DNA of 64,000 nt, from the NCBI GenBank assembly GCA_009760855.2, contig WPIO01000005.1:4696001-4760000 (forward strand), in the 5' to 3' direction. Below the pieces are notes generated by a model, which worked only from the letters and a program-made list of their open reading frames with translations, did no database searches and was not told where the DNA came from. Each line of letters begins with the position of its first letter. Position 1 is the stretch's first letter. This document shows, one piece after another, positions 22,842 through 34,734 of this stretch. Position numbers and translations under genes: made by a program. This DNA is from Cristatella mucedo (taxonomy: Eukaryota > Bryozoa > Phylactolaemata > Cristatellidae).

Positions 22842-23426
22842 ATGAAGGCACCTCCTGCAATCACCTTTAAGAACCTGCCATTCATTTTGCCGAGACGCAA
22901 GGGATTAGTAGAGATTGCCGACCACCATCTCGTGTTGCTGTCTCGTCTCCTTAACTATAGTTCCGGAAGGTTTTTAATCAGTTTGAAGAAGCATCGCCGG
23001 AGCAGCGGTGCGGCTCGCTGTGAATCGCGAGAGCGTCGGTGCAGCAATGCGAACTTCATTTCCATTACTTCCCATCTGAGGCCACGACTTCGTGCGGAGC
23101 GGTCAGTGCTTAGCATCCGACGCTACGGAGAGGCTGCAGAGGGCAAATTTTCGCCGCCTACCGACTTAGCAACGCAAGACAACCAGAGCGCGCAAGACGG
23201 CAGCAATGGTCGACCGGCGGTCGCTTCTGCTGCTGCTTGTGCGCCTCGCTCGCGGCGTCGCCTGACCCGAAGGCGATCTGCGGCATTCCCGGGCCGCACC
23301 ACTGACGCCGCAAACAGAGCGGAGAGCCATCGCTCTAGTCACTGCCATGTGTCGAGCCGCACGCACTACGCACGGCCGGGACTTTTCACCGGCAGTCGCC
23401 AAGGCTTTAGCTTCTACTCTTTATAG
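22842..23426 (+). CDS. Hypothetical 194-residue open frame
   Basis: Starts at a real ATG (MKAPPAITFKNLPFILPRRK) and ends at TAG near 23424-23426. The sequence is strongly basic, with Arg-rich and Ser-rich stretches and no predicted membrane helix. It is the longest uninterrupted frame in this part of the window, but a GC-rich stretch with few stops would also give it, and the opposite strand is open over 23166-23402. No family is recognised. Confidence 0.25.
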   Translation: MKAPPAITFKNLPFILPRRKGLVEIADHHLVLLSRLLNYSSGRFLISLKKHRRSSGAARCESRERRCSNANFISITSHLRPRLRAERSVLSIRRYGEAAEGKFSPPTDLATQDNQSAQDGSNGRPAVASAAACAPRSRRRLTRRRSAAFPGRTTDAANRAESHRSSHCHVSSRTHYARPGLFTGSRQGFSFYSL

Positions 23427-23439
23427 ACCGTTATAAATT

Positions 23440-25200
23440 TGCGTATATTCTGTGGCTGTTGCCGTCAATTGCTACGCATTGCCATCGAATGCGCATTCGA
23501 AATCGTTTAAAGGGATGCGGCTGTACTTGTAATACAGCTTACGCTAACACGCTAGAAAAATTGGATCTTCTCTCACCAGCTTCCTTTGCAATTGTTAATG
23601 ACAATCATAAACTGCTTTATGATGTCGGGCAGCTGCCGTCGATTGCAATGCATAGCCCTAGATTGTGCCTTGTTTGATTGTTTGAAAGAATGTGGCTGCA
23701 CTTTTAATGCAGTGCAATGCGATAAGAAAGAAAAATGGTAGCTTCTCTCAGCAACAGTGTGCATTAACATTATGCATTAACAAGTGCATTATTATTATTA
23801 TTATTATCATAGAGCTCGTTGAAAGGGTTAACATTATGTGGATGCCAGTGAGACGTTACGTGGAATGAGAATTGGAGCTTGATGCAGCCGATCTGTCGTC
23901 GATTTGCCACGGATTTCAGCACTGGTCCCTGTCACTGCTTTCGATTCTAGGCATTGTTGAAATTGACGTGCAAATCAGTTTGAATTTCCTACGATTTCAC
24001 TTTTAGCACAAATAAATGTGCAATGGGGTAACAGTTGTTACTTAGTGAAGCCAATGTGTCGTCGATTTGCCGGTTTGTAGTGGTTTGCTGGTTCGAGCCG
24101 AGCCGTTTCCATAGACTGCCATGCTTTGCCCGAGATTTCACGAGTAAAATTGTTAAAAATGATGTAGTTGACTTTAAACAGTGTGTTTTGAAACTTGCAT
24201 TCAAAGTTGGATCATTGCGACACCAATTTCAGGGCATTTTGCATCAGATTGCTGTAGATTGAGGTACTGGCCCAGCCATTGTGGTCAATTGCAGTGCATC
24301 GCTGCCAAATGGCCGACGCAATTGTAATGAAATTATGCTATTACACAATAACCAAAGATAAGAGACACGTGCAATCACTATCAGAGCTAAAAGTGTACGT
24401 AATCTGATCATGTCGTGGTGGGTTTCGTTGGATTGACGTACTAGCACGTGCAGTTGCTGTTGATTGCAGTGCGTTGCTGCAGAATGGTCGAGGTAATTGC
24501 AGTGAAGCTATGCGAGTACAAAATAACCGAAGAGTAGAACAGCGTGAAATCACGATTAGAGCTTCCGGTGTACGCCTACCGGTCGCTCTTCGGTGGACTG
24601 TAACAAGTTTTGGTATATTGCTGTATGCGACCGGCCGTTGCAGTCGATTGATATTAATTGCGTGACAAAGCGTGTGCACAATAGAGCGAAACTGTGTGGG
24701 TGCACTTTGAACTGAGCCTAGTCCTAAATGCAATGTCAAATAGTGCTTCTTGATAGCAATTGGAGGATGATTTGCAGTGGAATAGAGTCGATTTAGGTAG
24801 TTTTTTAGGTCACTTCAGACGATTGCCGCCCATTGATTCATTGCGAGGATGCACAATTTCTTCCGCTTTCGGTGGTCGTGCACACAGCGAGGCGATGTTT
24901 ATTATACAATAGAAACTGGAGCTCGGTGCAATGTATTTCGATTTTTTATGCGGCGTATTCGATGGATTTAAGAGGATTGCTGTATCGGCCCGGGGTACTG
25001 CTGTCAACTGCAGAGCATTGCACGAGAACGGCAGTGCAAATGCAAGTGAAATTTTTAACTGCAAATATTGCAGAGTTTGCTGTCATATGCAATCAAAAGA
25101 AGAGATTTTCGAACAGTATTTATTGCGTTTCGCTGTGGAATGCAGTGGATTTCGGTGGATTGCAATGTTAGCCTGGTTCGATGGAATCTTATTTCAGTGG
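23440..25200. repeat. Decayed tandem array with about 180-bp period
   Basis: The word CTG(C/T)(C/T)GT(C/T)(A/G)ATTGC, with nearby GCATTGC or GCATCGC, returns at about 23462, 23635, 23890, 24060, 24270, 24460, 24630, 24820, 25000 and 25140. Two neighbouring units (24270-24455 and 24455-24640) also share TGCAGAATGG/TGCCAAATGG, ACACAATAACC/ACAAAATAACC and GCAATCAC/GAAATCAC. I read it as an old satellite-like array that merges into repeat G at its right end. Confidence 0.5.
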
Positions 25201-26110
25201 ACTTCATGAGAACGCGTGAGCGAAATCGCTCAAAGTCTTTTTGGCAAATTCTACGCCTAGCGTAGTTTTATATTTTAAACTATTTGGAGCTGTGGGCAGC
25301 TGATCTGTGGTGGATTTAACGGGAACTAGAATGAATTGTGGTGGATTGTGGTACAGGCTTCTGGCGTCAAAGCTATTTTTGCATAGGTGTACGTGTGCAC
25401 AGCGACATGAAGTTTGGTGGACAGATGATATCGAACCCGTACTACAATAGTAAAAAGGCTTACGTCGGGTCGTCGCGAGCCTAATTAGAGTGGATTTGCT
25501 GTGGCTGGTGATGAATTGCAGTACTTCGTCAAAACCGCCTGGATGGGACTTGCCCCAGCCCTTGCTTAACCACAAGCATCTGGCGGCGAACAGGAACTAC
25601 CCTGGGCCATCCAATTACAAGCACTGAATCAGATGCCGACAGTTGCCACAACCAACAAGAACCTCCGGAAAACCCTACAGGGGGTACAGCCAGCCTTAGC
25701 GCTAGATGAGGCGGCGATGCGGTTGCTTCATTAGGCGTTTGCTCCACCGAGGTTTATTGCTTGCTGAGGTAATGGCCAGCAGTCATCAAAAAACCGAAGC
25801 ATTCACTGCAGCTTTATTTCGCAGGGTCTGCTGACCCCTAACGGTCTGCAGACCTTGCAGCAGCACTCAAATTTCGCGTCCTGCTCGTAGGCTTGGACCG
25901 CATTTCAGGACTTGTGCAAATCGGAGTCTCAGAACCTGCTCGTTGGTGGTGGGGCGGGGCGAGTGCCATTTTCTAAATAGAAAGCTACATCAACAGTGCA
26001 TGCCCACAATGCTACGAGCTGGCTCTGTGCCGGATCTCACTGCTCAACGATGGCAGTCAATGGTGTGCCCAAGATTTTGCAAAGCCCAAAGCTTTTCCTT
26101 TGAGTATCGA
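25070..26110. repeat. Dispersed repeat G, copy 2
   Basis: Similar to 2145-3180 over its whole length, in the same orientation, with many substitutions and small indels, for instance a 24-base extra stretch around 25840. A 92-residue frame over the left part is open here but broken in copy 1. Confidence 0.65.
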
Positions 26111-26446
26111 TGCGAGCGATAATGGTATTTTCTAATATAGGAACCAAATCCAAGCAATCACGGGTAAAGAAAGGTGAGCGCTGGTTTGCCAAATTGCTCG
26201 TCTTGAAGTAGATCGCGTTAAGCGAAGGCTATTTCAACGTGACTTATTCCGAGAAATTATCATTCATCAACGTAACCCGGTTGCTATCTAAATAACATTA
26301 AGTGGGTATAACCCTATTCAGTGACGGAGTCGGGATTTTCAAATTAATCTTCTCAAATTAATAACTGGAGCGGAAAATCAGAGTGATTACTAGACGTGAA
26401 CTCGACAGTTGCTCATTGAGTTGCATTAATAAAGAATTGATTAGTA

Positions 26447-26580
26447 TAGCGCCCTAAAAGACCTTAATCTCTACTCAGGCGCTTCACCTACTCCACGGGG
26501 CTCGAGCCCGTGACTTCGGCCAGACCTTTGTCGGGGCAGCCACCTTAACCACTGGGACAAACAATAATTTCTTCGTTGGG
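26447..26580 (-). mobile_element. tRNA-derived SINE with LINE-type tail, copy 1
   Basis: Read on the minus strand: an A-box-like AGTGGTTAAGGTGGC, then a B-box-like GGGCTCGAGCCC, then GGTGAAGCGCCTGAGTAGAG and GGGCGCTATACT. The last part is the LINE-tail hairpin (GCGCC ... GGCGC) seen elsewhere in the window. This head-plus-borrowed-tail layout is that of tRNA-type SINEs mobilised by a partner LINE. It is not a functional tRNA: the stems do not close properly and no anticodon arm is convincing. Confidence 0.7.
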
Positions 26581-26589
26581 ACGGTCGAG

Positions 26590-28270
26590 GGGCATAAACA
26601 AATTCCAGCCAGCTGCCCCAAAGTAGGGTGGGGAAATGCCCCCGCCTGCCCCTGGCTCTGCCACTGACCCAGCTACTTTTGGACACAGTGATGGATACTG
26701 CTTGTCATAGATATTGAGTGTCATATTATAGATACTTGCTGCATAAAAGAGCTTATTCCTTGGGTACCAGCTAAAGTGCTGATAAGAATAAACATAACAT
26801 TTATCATCCAGTGCTTCATACAAAACGGTAAAAAAATTACATTTCCAGTGACTTACCCGTCAAGCTACGGTTCTAATTTGACCAAACAATGCATACTTAG
26901 TGCAAAAAAAGTTTTAGTGTAGCATTGCTCAGTCATGAAGACTTGAATAAGGGTCTTGATCGTTTTTATGACGTACCCCAGGAGTTAAATCTGCCTAAAG
27001 AAATTGCATTTCTATTATGATATTTCTTTACACACTCATACAGAAAAAAAAACGTCCGCAGCAAACATAAAATACAGTACAAAGACCACTTGCTTAGGCA
27101 ATCGTAATGGCATTTTACAAAATGACAGATCAGTGTCCGCATCACGTTGAGGAATAATTGCTAGAGGCCACTGCAAGGCATTGTTACAATCGTATCTGCA
27201 TACATGCATAATTTTGCAACAATTGATAGTCAATGCATGTCCTAATGACTTCATTATAGATGGGTGTCGTGAAGCTACGAAGCTTGTTTTGGTCGAGGCC
27301 TGGTAAAACATCTGAAGGTGACGAATTCGGGTAACGCGATACGTAGAGCCGTTTGGCTACAGCTCTCGACTTCATGTGCTGCTGTGCCAGCAAGTTTAAG
27401 TATTTACATCGACCGCCTTCCTAAGATACCCGGCCTGCGAAATAGTCGGGTACTGATGCACCAAAGTGATAATGCGTGCGGATTAGAACTAATTAGTAAC
27501 ACAATCTTCCAAAAGAATCTACGATGACATGTTAGTGGACTACTCCTTAATCAACTCGAACTGACACCAGCAGCGATGAAGGCGTTAGTGCGTGTTAATT
27601 ATTTCGCTTACTACATCAAAGGAAAGTCAGTCGGATTCAAAGAGATAGCTGTGCTATTCGTATTATAGGTAAATTGCAATTAAAAGGGTATTTTGTACCC
27701 GTTATAGTGTTATCTGTCATGCCTTAGCAACTTACATCAGATTTCGACTCATCATTCAGAGTGCAGCCTAAGCAGCGGTAACCTGTTCAATTCACACCTT
27801 GCTGGTCAAGCTCGAGGTCACAAATCACATTATATTGCTAGAAAATAATTATGACGAGGCTAGTGATCTCACGTCCAAGCCATAGCTTTGGCACGTACCT
27901 CAGAGAGGAGAACCGATGAAATTACCAAGCAATTAACAGTCGCACACTGAGCAAGATTATCTGGTTACAAAGTTAGAGCACGAAAATCCCACGGCGATCG
28001 GCCAAATGATCGCAGCGTCTGGTTAGAATTATGCCCTGTGAGCAGAAGCCTCTCAGGTTGGTAAATGGTGTTAGGAACGTGGCATAACGGCTTTCGCATT
28101 CGTATCAAACTGGGCGGCACACCCGTCTCTCATAGAATTACAAGTGTCAGACGACTCGCAACCAATACTGATGGCGAGTCTCAGCCTATGAATCGTGATT
28201 AGAGGTCGTAGGTGCAGCTCAAATACATATAATTATGCCGACAGCAGAAGACCGAGGTGCATTTATAAAT
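26590..28270. other. Spacer without a recognised gene
   Basis: AT-rich sequence with short frames on both strands, none having a paralogue in the window or a recognisable motif. No splice-flanked family exon, microsatellite or LINE tail is visible. Confidence 0.4.
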
Positions 28271-28273
28271 GTA

Positions 28274-28274
28274 A

Positions 28275-28326
<52 letters not shown>

Positions 28327-28327
28327 A
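28274..28327. repeat. AT then GT dinucleotide repeat
   Basis: About 32 bases of TA repeats followed by about 21 of TG. It abuts the 3' end of the SINE at 28343-28475, read on the minus strand, so it is best seen as the expanded tail of that element. Confidence 0.85.
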
Positions 28328-28342
28328 TAATATAATTCGTGT

Positions 28343-28475
28343 GTCTAACGCCCCAAGGGAAGTTGATCTTTATTCAGGCGCTTCACGTATGCCTCCGGGC
28401 TTGACCCCACGACCTCAGCCGGGCCTTGGTAGGGGTGAGCACCTTAACCACTGGACCAAACCAGCTCGGCGGTAG
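28343..28475 (-). mobile_element. tRNA-derived SINE with LINE-type tail, copy 2
   Basis: On the minus strand: GGTCCAGTGGTTAAGGTGC (A box), GGGGTCAAGCCCGG (B box), then GTGAAGCGCCTGAATAAAG and TTGGGGCGTTAG. The layout is as in copy 1, with about 75 percent identity by eye. The tail runs into a CA/TA repeat rather than TAA repeats. Confidence 0.7.
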
Positions 28476-28479
28476 CAAT

Positions 28480-29200
28480 TGGAGCACCTATAATTAACGT
28501 TGAAAGTTCACATCCTTACTGTAATGAAGTCTTCTTGACATCAATGAAGGCTTAACCAGTCTAGAGCTCTACTTAGCTCAACCGCTGGAGAGCTAGTCCT
28601 AGAGCCTGTTATAGGGCAAATAGAGACCGATCACCTGTTACAAGGCTCCAGCTTGTATTCTGCCTAGGCCACAAATCATCATATAATAGGTTCCTAGCAG
28701 CAATATTCAGAAACTGTACACGTGGAGTATCTGCCATAATCTGGCTGATTTAGCATGCAACCGTTCCAAGGTAGCGTCCAATGAGGCCAGAAGTATGCTG
28801 TTCATGGCAAGTAGCTATCCGAAACACCGAATTTACTGCGGAAAATGGAAAACTCTTTGGATGTATCTAAAAATGGAGGCGGGCAGGTGAGTTGCTTTCT
28901 CGCTTTCTCACCGACAGTAGTTGGAGACTAATTAGTCTTGAAACGTCGGCTTGCTACGTCCGCCGGGTTGTGACTGCTGAGACAGTGTTCGCGATTCAAG
29001 AATTGTAATTATTAGGAGCCAGTTATGTTATAATCTATGCCTATGCGGCAAAAAATCTGAAATTACATAATACCCGGTTGGTTGTACCGAATCTTGGGGC
29101 CAGGCAGTTGATTTGTGTTGTGGGCATCGAACTGTGAGCTGAGCCAAGTATTTAAGGAGAAGTGGAGCAGGCGCAGGGTCAGGTCGGCTGAGCGTTAACT
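28480..29200. other. Spacer before U4 module B
   Basis: No gene seen. From about 29140 the sequence GTATTTAAGGAGAAG and GTCGGCTGAGCGTT matches 3326-3375, the region just 3' of the B stop in U1, so this is the 3' flank of U4. Confidence 0.4.
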
Positions 29201-29217
29201 CAAACGCTAGTGAAGAA

Positions 29218-29643
29218 CTACTTTCTTCGGCTACTCATGACTTAGCTGCTGGAATCTCCAGGGGATTCGAGCACGTTAACCATGAATAGCGTGGCCGGCT
29301 TGACGAACGCATTGTTCGCCGCTCCAGACGCATCGAACGGATACAGACGGAGTCACCCATCCAGATCGCTGCCGACGATCGCGACGTACTCGTCCGCGTT
29401 CGCGTTTGCGTCGCTCATCTGGTAGAGGCTACAAGTTGAGCGCGGCATGCGTGTCTGTCACGTGTCGGACCACCTGCAGGTCCAAGGGCAGCGAGCTGAC
29501 GGGGCTGCAACGCCTAGGCACTTACCAATAAAATGATGTGACAAAATAACGGAAGCTCTCGATGCGGACACATTGAAGACGGGCCAAGCGGCGAACGCCA
29601 GATGCGTGCTGCTCGGCAGCACTCCTGATCCTAAGGTCCAGCT
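29218..29643 (-). pseudogene. Unit U4, module B, pseudogene
   Basis: B1 runs 29643 to 29526 and is 118 nt, one short of the usual 119 (TGTCACATCAT for TGTCGGGATCAT), so the frame is lost at its end. B2 runs 29428 to 29218 (211 nt) and has TGA in place of CGA in the SDLDGRLRL word. Acceptors CAG and GTAG and the donor GTAAG are kept. Two independent lesions indicate inactivity. Confidence 0.75.
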
Positions 29644-30598
29644 CTGATGAATCATACAACGAAGTCGGGTGCCCGCATCAGAGGCAGTCGCCTTCGTTTA
29701 CGGGAGAACTTAAATGAGCGAAGGACTGTGAACCTGCCTCGATAGGAAAGGTGCTTGCCAGGTCTAGCGGTGACCTTGCATTGATAGAGCACCGGAACTA
29801 TGTTTTGTTAACTATGTAGAGTAATAGAGCGACCATCCTCATACATGTTTTCCAGACTAGCCAGCTTTACTTCTATAGCACCAAAGTTTTGGCCATGCAA
29901 ACCGGAACCGGAATGTTCCGACCTCGATCAGGCAGTGTTTGCGAGTGGCTTAAGACATTGTAAGGTGGAGTGATACATCCTGTGGAATAATGCAGATATT
30001 ATCAGCAAGAAAATTTATATGGCAGCCAAGGAAAACTAACTCTATCCATGTAACTTGCATACATATCTTACGGGACGCTCAAGCAAACACGTAGCAAGGA
30101 TTATCATGTCTGGTGAAAAGTCATCACACAGTTTTTAAACGAGCTAAACGTGCAGGATTTTCATTTAAAGAGAAAGGTTGACAATTAAAGAAATGCGACG
30201 TCAGTCAATCATAAGCTTATTTTGACGCAAACTCGGTATGTGTTCCTCGAGGAGAATTACAACATATTTTCACTAAAAGTGACGTTGTGTGGGAGCAAAA
30301 ATTGCGAGCGGCCTAGGTTTCCACTCCGCTAAAGCAAGCAATAAGTTATTGACCCTCGACTTACGACTTCAGTATTTAACAAGAGAACTATTTTGTTGGC
30401 ATTCACATTATTTTTTTCGTTTGGTTAGTGGTTATGCAGCGGGAAATCGAGACCTTTTTTGAGTGCTACATTTTGGTACTCAGGCCGAATATTAGCACTT
30501 TATTTGCTAAACGCGTCGATTGCAATCATCTATCAAACCGATGCGAATATTATCTCATGACGCTATAAGAATGCAACTTTTCATTCCCGCACGAGTAC

Positions 30599-31378
30599 CT
30601 TTGCGACGGCGTTCTGTGATGTGTCGAAACCCAGTAGCAGGTGTTCTCTATCATCTGCCCTAGTGGAAATCTTCGCCGTCAATGCAACGGGACCGTAGGC
30701 ACGTCGGTCGTCGGATTAGTTGACTACGAGACGTGCTGCAAGATCGGTGACTGAGCGCTGATTCTCTCCGAAGCGGCGCTTTGTCGCGACCCGACTGAGC
30801 CACAGACGAACTGAATTGGGAAAAAGCGCTGCCGTTGCAGCTGGCACGGCACTCACTTCGGCTGCTCGAGGGCACATAAGTGGCACTGACGCTGCTCGTG
30901 CTGTCGTACGGGAGACTGAAGCCGACGTACTTACCACTCTCTAATGACTGGATCTGGATGACGGCACACTGGTCGGGCTGCCTTGAAAGAACGACGGTTC
31001 GTATGAGCGAGTCGGAGATCACTGACCGAACCAGACACCTTCAGCTGCTCAAGTCCTGCCGCTGCGGCATCGCCGCCATTATCGACGGTGGCAGTGTAAG
31101 CCAGAGCGGTCAGCAAAGGCACTAGAAAGGTGCGGCAGTACGGCAGCTGTCTGTGACGCTCGGAAGAAAGCTCGACGCTTCCAGGCTCGGGCTCACTTGG
31201 ACACATCAGCGAGGCGTGCATAGATAAAAATGGCTCCTGCGCTCTATTCGTGTAGGTCATAGCGCTTACTGAGACGCCTGATCGCGGCGGAACGACCACC
31301 GAAAGAACGCCGTTCCAGCACACGAGAAAGGCGGCGAACAACGATGTGGCAGTTCCGACGTTCAGCATTCTCGTATAT
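30599..31378 (-). pseudogene. Unit U4, module A
   Basis: Exons on the minus strand: A1 from 31378 (ATG at 31368) to 31270, A2 31121-31027 (95 nt), A3 30977-30857 (121 nt), A4 30765-30599 (167 nt). A1 reads MLNVGTATSLFAAFLVCWNG; A3 keeps CAVIQIQSLESGKYVGFSLP. In A4 the word LVVNY is followed by TAA-type damage (AACTAATCC for AACTATCCC changes the frame context) and an in-frame TAG occurs later in the frame used by U1. Lengths are those of U2, so splicing could still work, but with the broken B module the copy is probably dead. Confidence 0.55.
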
Positions 31379-31511
31379 CTGAAACAGGAGCTAGTGCAGT
31401 CTCCGATAGAATCTTCCGATTCAGCGAGAAGCGGTCGCGAGATGCGGTGCTTGCGGTGTTTTATATCGAGACCGTTCTGGATCAAAGCGGCGGCTTGGTT
31501 CCGAATGCGAT

Positions 31512-31596
31512 GCAGGGGCCACGTTCCCGGCCGATGAAGGGCAGCTCGCAGAGAGACGAGAAGCGATGAGGAGACGCGGCCGCCACGCCCAGCCAT
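31512..31596 (-). promoter_or_regulatory. A leader of U4 with a strong-context ATG
   Basis: ATG at 31596 in GCCGCCATGG context starts MAGRGGRVSSSLLVSLRA. Unlike U1 and U6, whose frames stop after 27 codons, this frame continues without a stop through the A1 acceptor and the MLNVG start for 221 codons in total. The acceptor CAG in the middle suggests this is fortuitous. Confidence 0.35.
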
Positions 31597-31783
31597 GGCG
31601 GCGGCGCTCCGGCTGCAGCCCTGAGCCGGCCGTTCAACGGGAGCTCTGCGTCATTACGATCGCGTAACGAGAGGAGCAAGCGGCACCCTCTACGACCAGT
31701 AAGAATGACTGAGCTCGGTATGATATTTGTACCACGGGCAGTAAGATTGCCGGTGGCTGCAAAGTGCTTGGCTGAAGGTATCT

Positions 31784-31947
31784 AGGTCACCCTAACCATG
31801 TTATTCATGTTTATCAAGCATGATGTCAACCATCAACCATTCAATCGCGTTTCCCTTTGCAGCAAATGTAAAGCGCCTAGAAAGAGATCGAGTTCTCTGA
31901 GGGAGCTTTATCAAGTGATATAATAATAATTATTATTATTAGTATTA
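31784..31947 (+). mobile_element. LINE 3'-end insertion upstream of U4 module A
   Basis: About 160 bases: the final LINE segment (AACCATGTTATTCATG, GCGTTTCCCTTTGCAGCAAA), the hairpin beginning TAAAGCGCC, and an AAT/ATT-rich tail. It splits sequence that is continuous in U1 (AAGGTATCTATGACCTGCTC) and U6, so those give the empty site. Its orientation is opposite to the host unit. Confidence 0.7.
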
Positions 31948-32154
31948 CGACCTGCTCGATCGAATGTCTGCGGTATCTGAATTTAAAGTCCAGACGTATT
32001 ATGATAGGTTTAAATGGATAGGCTAAAATATAGGATAGAAAACGAGGCTGACAATATCGCGAGGTTGCGCTCGTGGGATGCCGCCAATGCCGTGCATGCG
32101 TCGCGAACTCGCCGTGCATCTTCTCGATCAACGACACTCACATTCGCTCTCTGT

Positions 32155-32310
32155 CTATCAATATGGCAGTAATCCTAGTCTTCCAGTCGCAGAAGTTAGG
32201 GCGCGTGTCTATTTTGCTAAAAGACCTAGGATGGATGCCGGCTGATCAACGGATGCAGAGCAAAGCGCTTACGCTGTCCCACAATGCCCACCAAGGCTTG
32301 ACTACTTGAC
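32155..32310 (+). mobile_element. L2b LINE fragment inserted between C and A of U4
   Basis: The plus strand reads FQSQKLGRVSILLKDLGWMP and QRMQSKALTLSHNA, matching the reverse-strand reading near 47440-47540 (FQSQTFGRVSPLL, QQIQSKPLTLTYKA). This is the region at and after the reverse transcriptase C terminus. Flanks on both sides match U1. Confidence 0.6.
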
Positions 32311-32457
32311 TTTTTTAGCTGACTACTCCGATTTTCCAGTAAACAGTCACTTATCACGAGGCGTCACTCGAGGAGACGACCTGCTCGCGGACCCGAGTGG
32401 CAAGCACGCGCATTCGTCGCGAACTCGCCGTGAACCTTCTCGATCAACGACACTCAC

Positions 32458-33370
32458 ATTCGCTCTCTGACGCAGGCGACGAGGCAACGGAGCACTCGTT
32501 GGGCTCTGAAGCGCTATGAGCCGACAACACAGTTGAGCGCTGGCTTACGAAGACCGTCTGCCGTCCTATACCACCGGCCGGTGCGCTATATGGCATAGCA
32601 TGACAGAGGCGATGAAGACAGGCAAGCCCACCTCTCCAGGCTGGAAAAAACCCCGGCGTTCCCCGGTTGACAGTGGACATTTGACCAAAGATTTTGACTG
32701 CACAGCCAAAGCAGCCTGCTAGGTGCACCCATGCCTCAGTGTGCCCAAACAGGTGACGCGCCACCACCGTCGCTGCTAAGACGCCGAAATGCCGATTGGG
32801 GATGTCCTGCTCGGTTTCCATACCTCGGGGCGACTGCCGCAGGAGCCTATGGGGCGAGCTATTACGGTAGCTGGACGTCAGTTCCGGGAAACACTCTGCG
32901 AAACCGCCGGAGACGGGCCGAGTTGCCTGGCACGTACAATAACTTTCTCGCCTGCTACCCATTTCAAATGACGGATAGCTCAAGCCGACGGCAGAATGCC
33001 CAGGTGATTGATCCGCATAGTGAGCCCAAAAGCGGCCGAAGTCGACAAGCACGAGCGAGCCACACGGTGGCTTCTCCTCCGTAGCCGATTCTAGCGTGCG
33101 GCGCGATACTTTGCGCCGAAATTTATTTCGTGTTACTGACGCGTGGGCAGACGATACGCACACAAGTGCGACAGATAGCGGGCTCACAATAGCGTCGCTC
33201 AGTGCGAGTGAAGCGTGTGCACAGCTCACAGCGAAGCCGCCTAGCGGTCACAGCACGTGCCACCAGCGCGGACAGAGGCAGAGGAAACTGCTCGACGCCC
33301 TCCGTCTGCTCAACGCTCAACCGAGCGCTGTCGACGGCGGAGCGGATGGAGCAGAGGTGATGCAGCGAAT
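32458..33370 (-). pseudogene. Unit U4, module C
   Basis: The anchor exon runs 32640 to 32458 (183 nt; acceptor TTTTCCAG, donor AAT|GTGAGT). Read from its start it gives PGEVGLPVFIASVMLCHIAH and then TAG. The second half (GRQTVFVSQRSTV, CSVASSPASESE) is in another frame, so there is an indel shared with U6, which has the same length. Upstream, one frame stays open from about 33229 through HFGVLAATVVARHLFGHTE, crossing expected splice sites. The first donor region near 33140 reads VCVSSAHASVT with GTAACA instead of GTAAGT. Confidence 0.5.
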
Positions 33371-33668
33371 TATCGCAATCGGCCGCATTAAACTCTAACA
33401 ATGGTGAGACTGACCGGAAATCGGCGGCCGTCGCCAAGCTCAATTTTCGAGTGAATACTCGTGTACACCTTTAAACTTTAAGTAACATATTCGCAAGCCA
33501 GGTTTATTTAGCGACGGCAGAGCTTCAACCACTTGACATGCACCGCTATGATCTCCGCCTGGTGGAGCGCTAGCTGCGAGCTCATTGGTCGATGGTGTAT
33601 AGCTCATCGTCATTGGTCGATCGTGTATAGCTGCGGCGCTGGTTCTGGTGGCCTTACGAAGTACGCGT

Positions 33669-33688
33669 CTTGACTCACTGAAGGCGTC

Positions 33689-33778
<90 letters not shown>

Positions 33779-33787
33779 GTCTCTCTG

Positions 33788-33839
<52 letters not shown>

Positions 33840-33925
33840 TCTATCTCTCTCTCTGTCTCTCTGTCTCTCTCTCTTTCACTCTCTCTGTTTCACTCACTCT
33901 CTCTTTCACTCTCTCTTTTTTTTCC
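33669..33925. repeat. CT microsatellite upstream of U4
   Basis: About 250 bases of CT with a few A, G and T interruptions. On the strand of U4 it is a GA array upstream of module C, as in U2 and U5, and it separates U4 from the divergent F module on the right. Confidence 0.9.
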
Positions 33926-33960
33926 TCTCGCGGCCTAATTCGAGACTGTTCGCCTATCCT

Positions 33961-34291
<331 letters not shown>

Positions 34292-34344
34292 TGTCGCAGC
34301 TCGATGGCGGTGAGGGCGGGGCGGGGCGTTTCTGTTGTACGTAC

Positions 34345-34619
34345 GTACATCCGAGCCGCAGGCGGCCGGCGAGGTGCCGCATTTCGACGGATGTGATCTG
34401 ATTGGCGGCAACTTGATACGGACGCTCGAGCGCCTCGATGCGGCCGCACCACAAGTAAATTACTTGAACACTTCCAGCCCTCTGGCCCTCGTTGGGCAAA
34501 TGTTCGCCCAGCGGATTACTCTCTCGTCTTCGCGTGACTCGACGCCTACAGCACGCACGCAGGCATTGCCTCAGGCCATCGTCCTGTTTGCCTTCAAGCA
34601 TGGTTTCTCGAACGTATAA
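34345..34619 (+). other. Module F, second and third exon-like segments
   Basis: After GAGCCGCAG a frame reads EVPHFDGCDLIGGNLIRTLE up to CCACAA|GTAAAT, a good donor at about 34455. A second acceptor, TTCGCCCAG at about 34511, is followed by RITLSSSRDSTPTARTQALP and AIVLFAFKHGFSNV, then TAA at 34617-34619. A homologue lies on the minus strand near 62240-62090 (SNGYDPIGRSFRRTLER). Splice sites at both ends and a terminal stop support a real gene end, function unknown. Confidence 0.35.
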
Positions 34620-34734
34620 TCTTCAACCGAGATATCCGACCCGAGCAAGGCGCCACAGTGGTGGAGAGGTCACCCTGGGCTACGTACGAGCGATCGGTTT
34701 CACATTTCTTCAGCGACCGTTGTGCAGTGCTGAC

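Noticed and set aside
23440-25200. CRISPR-like array
   Set aside because: Repeats are about 180 bases, strongly diverged and without uniform short spacers; the genome is eukaryotic.
26447-28475. tRNA genes
   Set aside because: A and B boxes are present, but the stems do not close and the sequences continue into a LINE-type tail; they are SINEs.
30931-31596. A single 221-codon protein in U4 from the leader ATG through A1 and A2
   Set aside because: It crosses the conserved A1 acceptor, the A1 donor and the A2 acceptor, and the same frame is stopped in U1 and U6.
32444-33229. A single 261-codon protein over module C of U4
   Set aside because: It crosses the anchor-exon acceptor and other splice-like sites, and the anchor helix lies in a different frame.
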